From the NCBI GenBank assembly GCA_039566865.1, contig CM076949.1, forward strand, positions 21,180,501 through 21,244,500: DNA of 64,000 bases, given 5' to 3'. The stretch is from Aurelia coerulea (taxonomy: Eukaryota > Cnidaria > Scyphozoa > Semaeostomeae > Ulmaridae). The translations under genes were made by a program, and so were the position numbers. The notes beneath the pieces were generated by a model. The model did not search any database. It was not told the DNA's origin and saw only the letters and a program-made list of their open reading frames with translations. This document shows positions 62,401-64,000 of the stretch, piece by piece (the stretch's first letter is position 1; the number at the start of each line of letters is the position of its first letter).

Positions 62401-63297
62401 AAAATTTTGACTCTTACGTAAGATTGAGCATTTTGCTTCAAAAGTATAGCTCAAAATAAGGTTTTCCAACGTATAATTTCTCTATCTTGCTGTATCAAAA
62501 GCAAACATTTGATCATCTATGAATATTTGGGTCTTTCACAAAACGATTCAAGAAAAAATTTTTATCAAAGGTTTGATAATCAATTTTTGGTGATTTTTCA
62601 AACAGGAGTGCTTTTTTATGGGACACCCGGTAGTTAACATAGGGCTCAAATCTTTAAAAAGCTCGGTGTAAAATTCTATTACGGTTTCCCTCGAATTAAA
62701 TGGCTTGGAAGGAATTTTGCATTTTTTACTGTAAATCTGCCGTGGCAATTTGTTGATATCTTGATTAGTTTCAAAATGGTGGCATTTATTAAATTTAAGG
62801 CTGTGACGTCATCAAATTTCTAAATCCTAAACCAGAAAAGATACTGATTTCTGCTTTTCACCATATTGTAGGCCTTCATAAACTATGGTTTTCTTGGAAG
62901 TTATATGATTTTTCCTCCTTTGGTTTAGGATTTACGATGATTTAAATGTTTTCAAAATTTTCCATCAATTTTTTCAAAAATCATTAAATTGCCGTCATTT
63001 TGAAAACAAATCAAGATATCAACAAATTTCCACGGCAGATTTACAGCAAAGTACCATAAGTTCCTTTCAAGCCATTCAATTCAAAGAAAAATGGAATAGA
63101 ATTTTACACCCACCTTTTTAAAGATTTAAAAGATTTGAGCCCTATGCTCCGGTAGTTATGATCTAGATTGTGAAGTTTATTTTGGGTCACCCGATTAGGA
63201 GTATCTGAAAAACATGGCTACACACCGCAAGCTTTCGTTTTCGTTGATGTACTCTTGTAACATATCGTAGAGACCAATGCTTGCAGTCATTGCGTAC
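56465..63297 (-). CDS. Coiled-coil protein gene, internal part, 5 exons
   Basis: Exons in transcript order: 63297-63226, 60088-60034, 58228-58176, 57838-57750 and 56746-56465, all GT-AG with phases 2, 0, 2, 1 and 1 matching at each joint. The first three encode a continuous helical segment (GLYDMLQEYINENESL, QQNTELFKGRKEVEKDYE, MLSMKNESLIQKLGN) with leucine/polar heptad spacing. Next come a Ser/Thr/Arg-rich linker and then a segment with FNLSFPPLRSGTYPN and a highly charged EMERNKLKEERERKKRE helix. The 5' end lies beyond or near the window edge; the 3' continuation is uncertain. Helix character suggests a cytoskeletal or scaffold protein such as a kinesin-type stalk, but no motor domain is present and I do not assign a family. 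Introns hold many MITEs. Confidence 0.6.
56981..57609. mobile_element. TA-flanked MITE, family C, copy 1
   Basis: The tips CCGGGTGAGCCAGGAAAAAG and CTTTTTTTCCTGGTTCACCCGG are flanked by TA. Inner blocks AAGTTCCCATTTTCGAAAA and TTTTCAAAAGTGGGAACTTT pair. It lies in an intron of the coiled-coil gene. Confidence 0.7.
58306..58915. mobile_element. TA-flanked MITE, family C, copy 2
   Basis: Same family as 56981-57609: left tip TCGGGTGAACCAGAAAAAGG, right tip TTTTTCTGGCTTACCCGG, TA on each side. The two copies are about 700 bp apart in neighbouring introns, flanking one short exon. Confidence 0.7.
59344..59522. mobile_element. Hairpin MITE with TTAAAGGGAATAGACATAG tips
   Basis: TTAAAGGGAATAGACATAGCT at the left pairs with TATGTCGATTCCCTTTAA at the right, about 178 bp in all. 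TTAA lies at each tip. Confidence 0.6.
60557..60743. mobile_element. Short MITE with TGCTTCTGCGGAG inner repeats
   Basis: AACTGCAGTTATGCTTCAGC at the left pairs imperfectly with CAAGCACAACTGCAACG at the right; TGCTTCTGCGGAG and CTCCGCAGAAGCA pair inside. Related to the element at 54198-54330. Confidence 0.5.
60866..61408. mobile_element. TIR element with AGGGACAGTGCAAA tips
   Basis: AGGGACAGTGCAAAGTTTAT and ATAAATTTTGCACTGTCCCT are inverted, as are ACATGGCCGGTG and CACCGGCCATGT just inside. The 540-bp interior repeats GGGGCA(A/G)(C/T) words and has no coding sequence. Confidence 0.65.
62097..62630. mobile_element. TA-flanked MITE with CCGGGTGTCCCAAAAAAAG tips, different core
   Basis: The tips match family A (CCGGGTGTCCC, TA on both sides), but the interior (CTCCTGTTTCAAAAATC paired with GATTTTTCAAACAGGAG) is unrelated. 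It ends a few bases before a family B copy. Confidence 0.7.
62637..63150. mobile_element. Foldback MITE, family B, copy 3
   Basis: TAGGGCTCAAATCTTTAAAA and AAAGATTTGAGCCCTA are inverted outer ends. Inner pairs include CTGCCGTGGCAATTTGTTGATATC with GATATCAACAAATTTCCACG. The loop shares GTGACGTCATCAAATTTC with the other two copies. Confidence 0.65.
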
Positions 63298-63603
63298 CTG
63301 AGAGAGTAAAGATTAAAGAACTGCTTAGCTGTATGTTCAAATATAGGTATGACAGAGATAGGAAACTCAAAACAGTTAATAATTGGGTGACAAATGGGAA
63401 AAAATTGAGTGTTGTTTCATTGCAAAATTCCCTGGTTTTCCAACAATTTTTCTCTGCCAAACCGTTATCAACATAAAGCTCGATAGGCCATTCAGTAAAG
63501 CCTTTATCCAAAAGCAAACGATCGTTCATAGGAAAAATAACTCACTTACTTGGAAGAGCTTTCTTGCTTCAACGAGATACATATAATGATAAGAATAATC
63601 TGC

Positions 63604-63786
63604 TTAAAGGCAGTCTGTTACGTATCTGATTGGCTGCAACAAAGTCAGAGCTTAACGCAACAAATTCCTTTGTGAGTCTGTGCATTTAGTCGGTCGCAGA
63701 AAGTCATTAGGATCAGTGGCCATTCAATTCTCCAATTCTTTCTATTGTCCTATCACCCAATCAGATGCGTGACAGACTGCCTTTAA
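63604..63786. mobile_element. Hairpin MITE with TTAAAGGCAGTCTGT tips
   Basis: TTAAAGGCAGTCTGTTACG and CGTGACAGACTGCCTTTAA are inverted ends about 183 bp apart, with CTGATTGG and CCAATCAG just inside. It lies upstream of the first visible exon of the coiled-coil gene. The last ~200 bases of the window show nothing recognisable. Confidence 0.65.
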
Positions 63787-64000
63787 ATCCTTGAATCAAG
63801 AAAGATCTTTTAAAATGAACCAAATCCACAGATTGAAAATGAAATTTTTTGCCTTGATTTTTGAAGACCAAGTTTCTTACCGAAAAGTTCTTACTAGGAA
63901 ACTAGTTGTTACTACTTTCCCCAGAAATAAGGTCTCATCTAAAGTAGAATTTTCTAGTTTAAAGTCTATTTTTGCTAAAAATAAGAGCATTTATTTTTGG

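Noticed and set aside
61546..63196. Large element bounded by AAGGTCACCCAAAA and TTTTGGGTCACCCG
   Set aside because: The two ends pair only over about 15 bases. Smaller well-bounded elements inside explain most of the region.

Overview
The window is eukaryotic, AT-rich, intron-rich and crowded with transposons. Spliced genes with GT-AG introns, jockey/CR1-like LINE fragments, a tRNA-headed SINE and many TIR/foldback elements point to a marine invertebrate. Gene and repeat content best fit an anthozoan cnidarian (coral or anemone); that is inference, since no rRNA or marker gene is present. Gene models below were built by hand from reading frames, splice signals and phase matching, so they are predictions.

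Layout. 228-8039 (+): a nine-exon gene whose phases close exactly to 680 residues. It has an acidic/basic N-terminus, an OTU-like fold with a replaced catalytic cysteine, a PHD-like finger and a C-terminal nuclear-type basic tail. 8648-19151: a giant foldback (palindromic) element. Its near-identical outer arms flank two inverted arrays of a ~165-bp satellite (about 30 copies left, about 15 right) around a short spacer holding three ~181-bp repeats. 19662-34032 (-): a gene related to KDZ-type transposases, with an apparently complete D-D-E triad spread over exons. A 5'-truncated LINE sits in its first intron, in the same orientation. These two genes converge on the foldback.

35.9-38.6 kb: a second foldback element (arms of about 0.9-1 kb) with a small nested MITE and mirrored coding remnants. 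39.9-47.8 kb: partial coiled-coil-type genes on both strands and a 366-bp tandem duplication. 41.1-42.3, 48.0-49.1 and 62.1-63.15 kb: two foldback/MITE families repeatedly side by side, in one case one inside the other. 50.6-51.0 kb: a short element with poly-G/poly-C tips and a perfect 8-bp target duplication. 52.2-54.0 kb: two dead LINE 3' parts in tandem. 55-63.3 kb (-): a coiled-coil gene of unknown function, with further TA-flanked MITEs in its introns.

The strongest candidate for something undescribed is the 10.5-kb foldback with satellite-filled arms between two convergent genes. Next are the inactive-OTU/PHD fusion and the transposase-derived gene with an AT-type splice donor.
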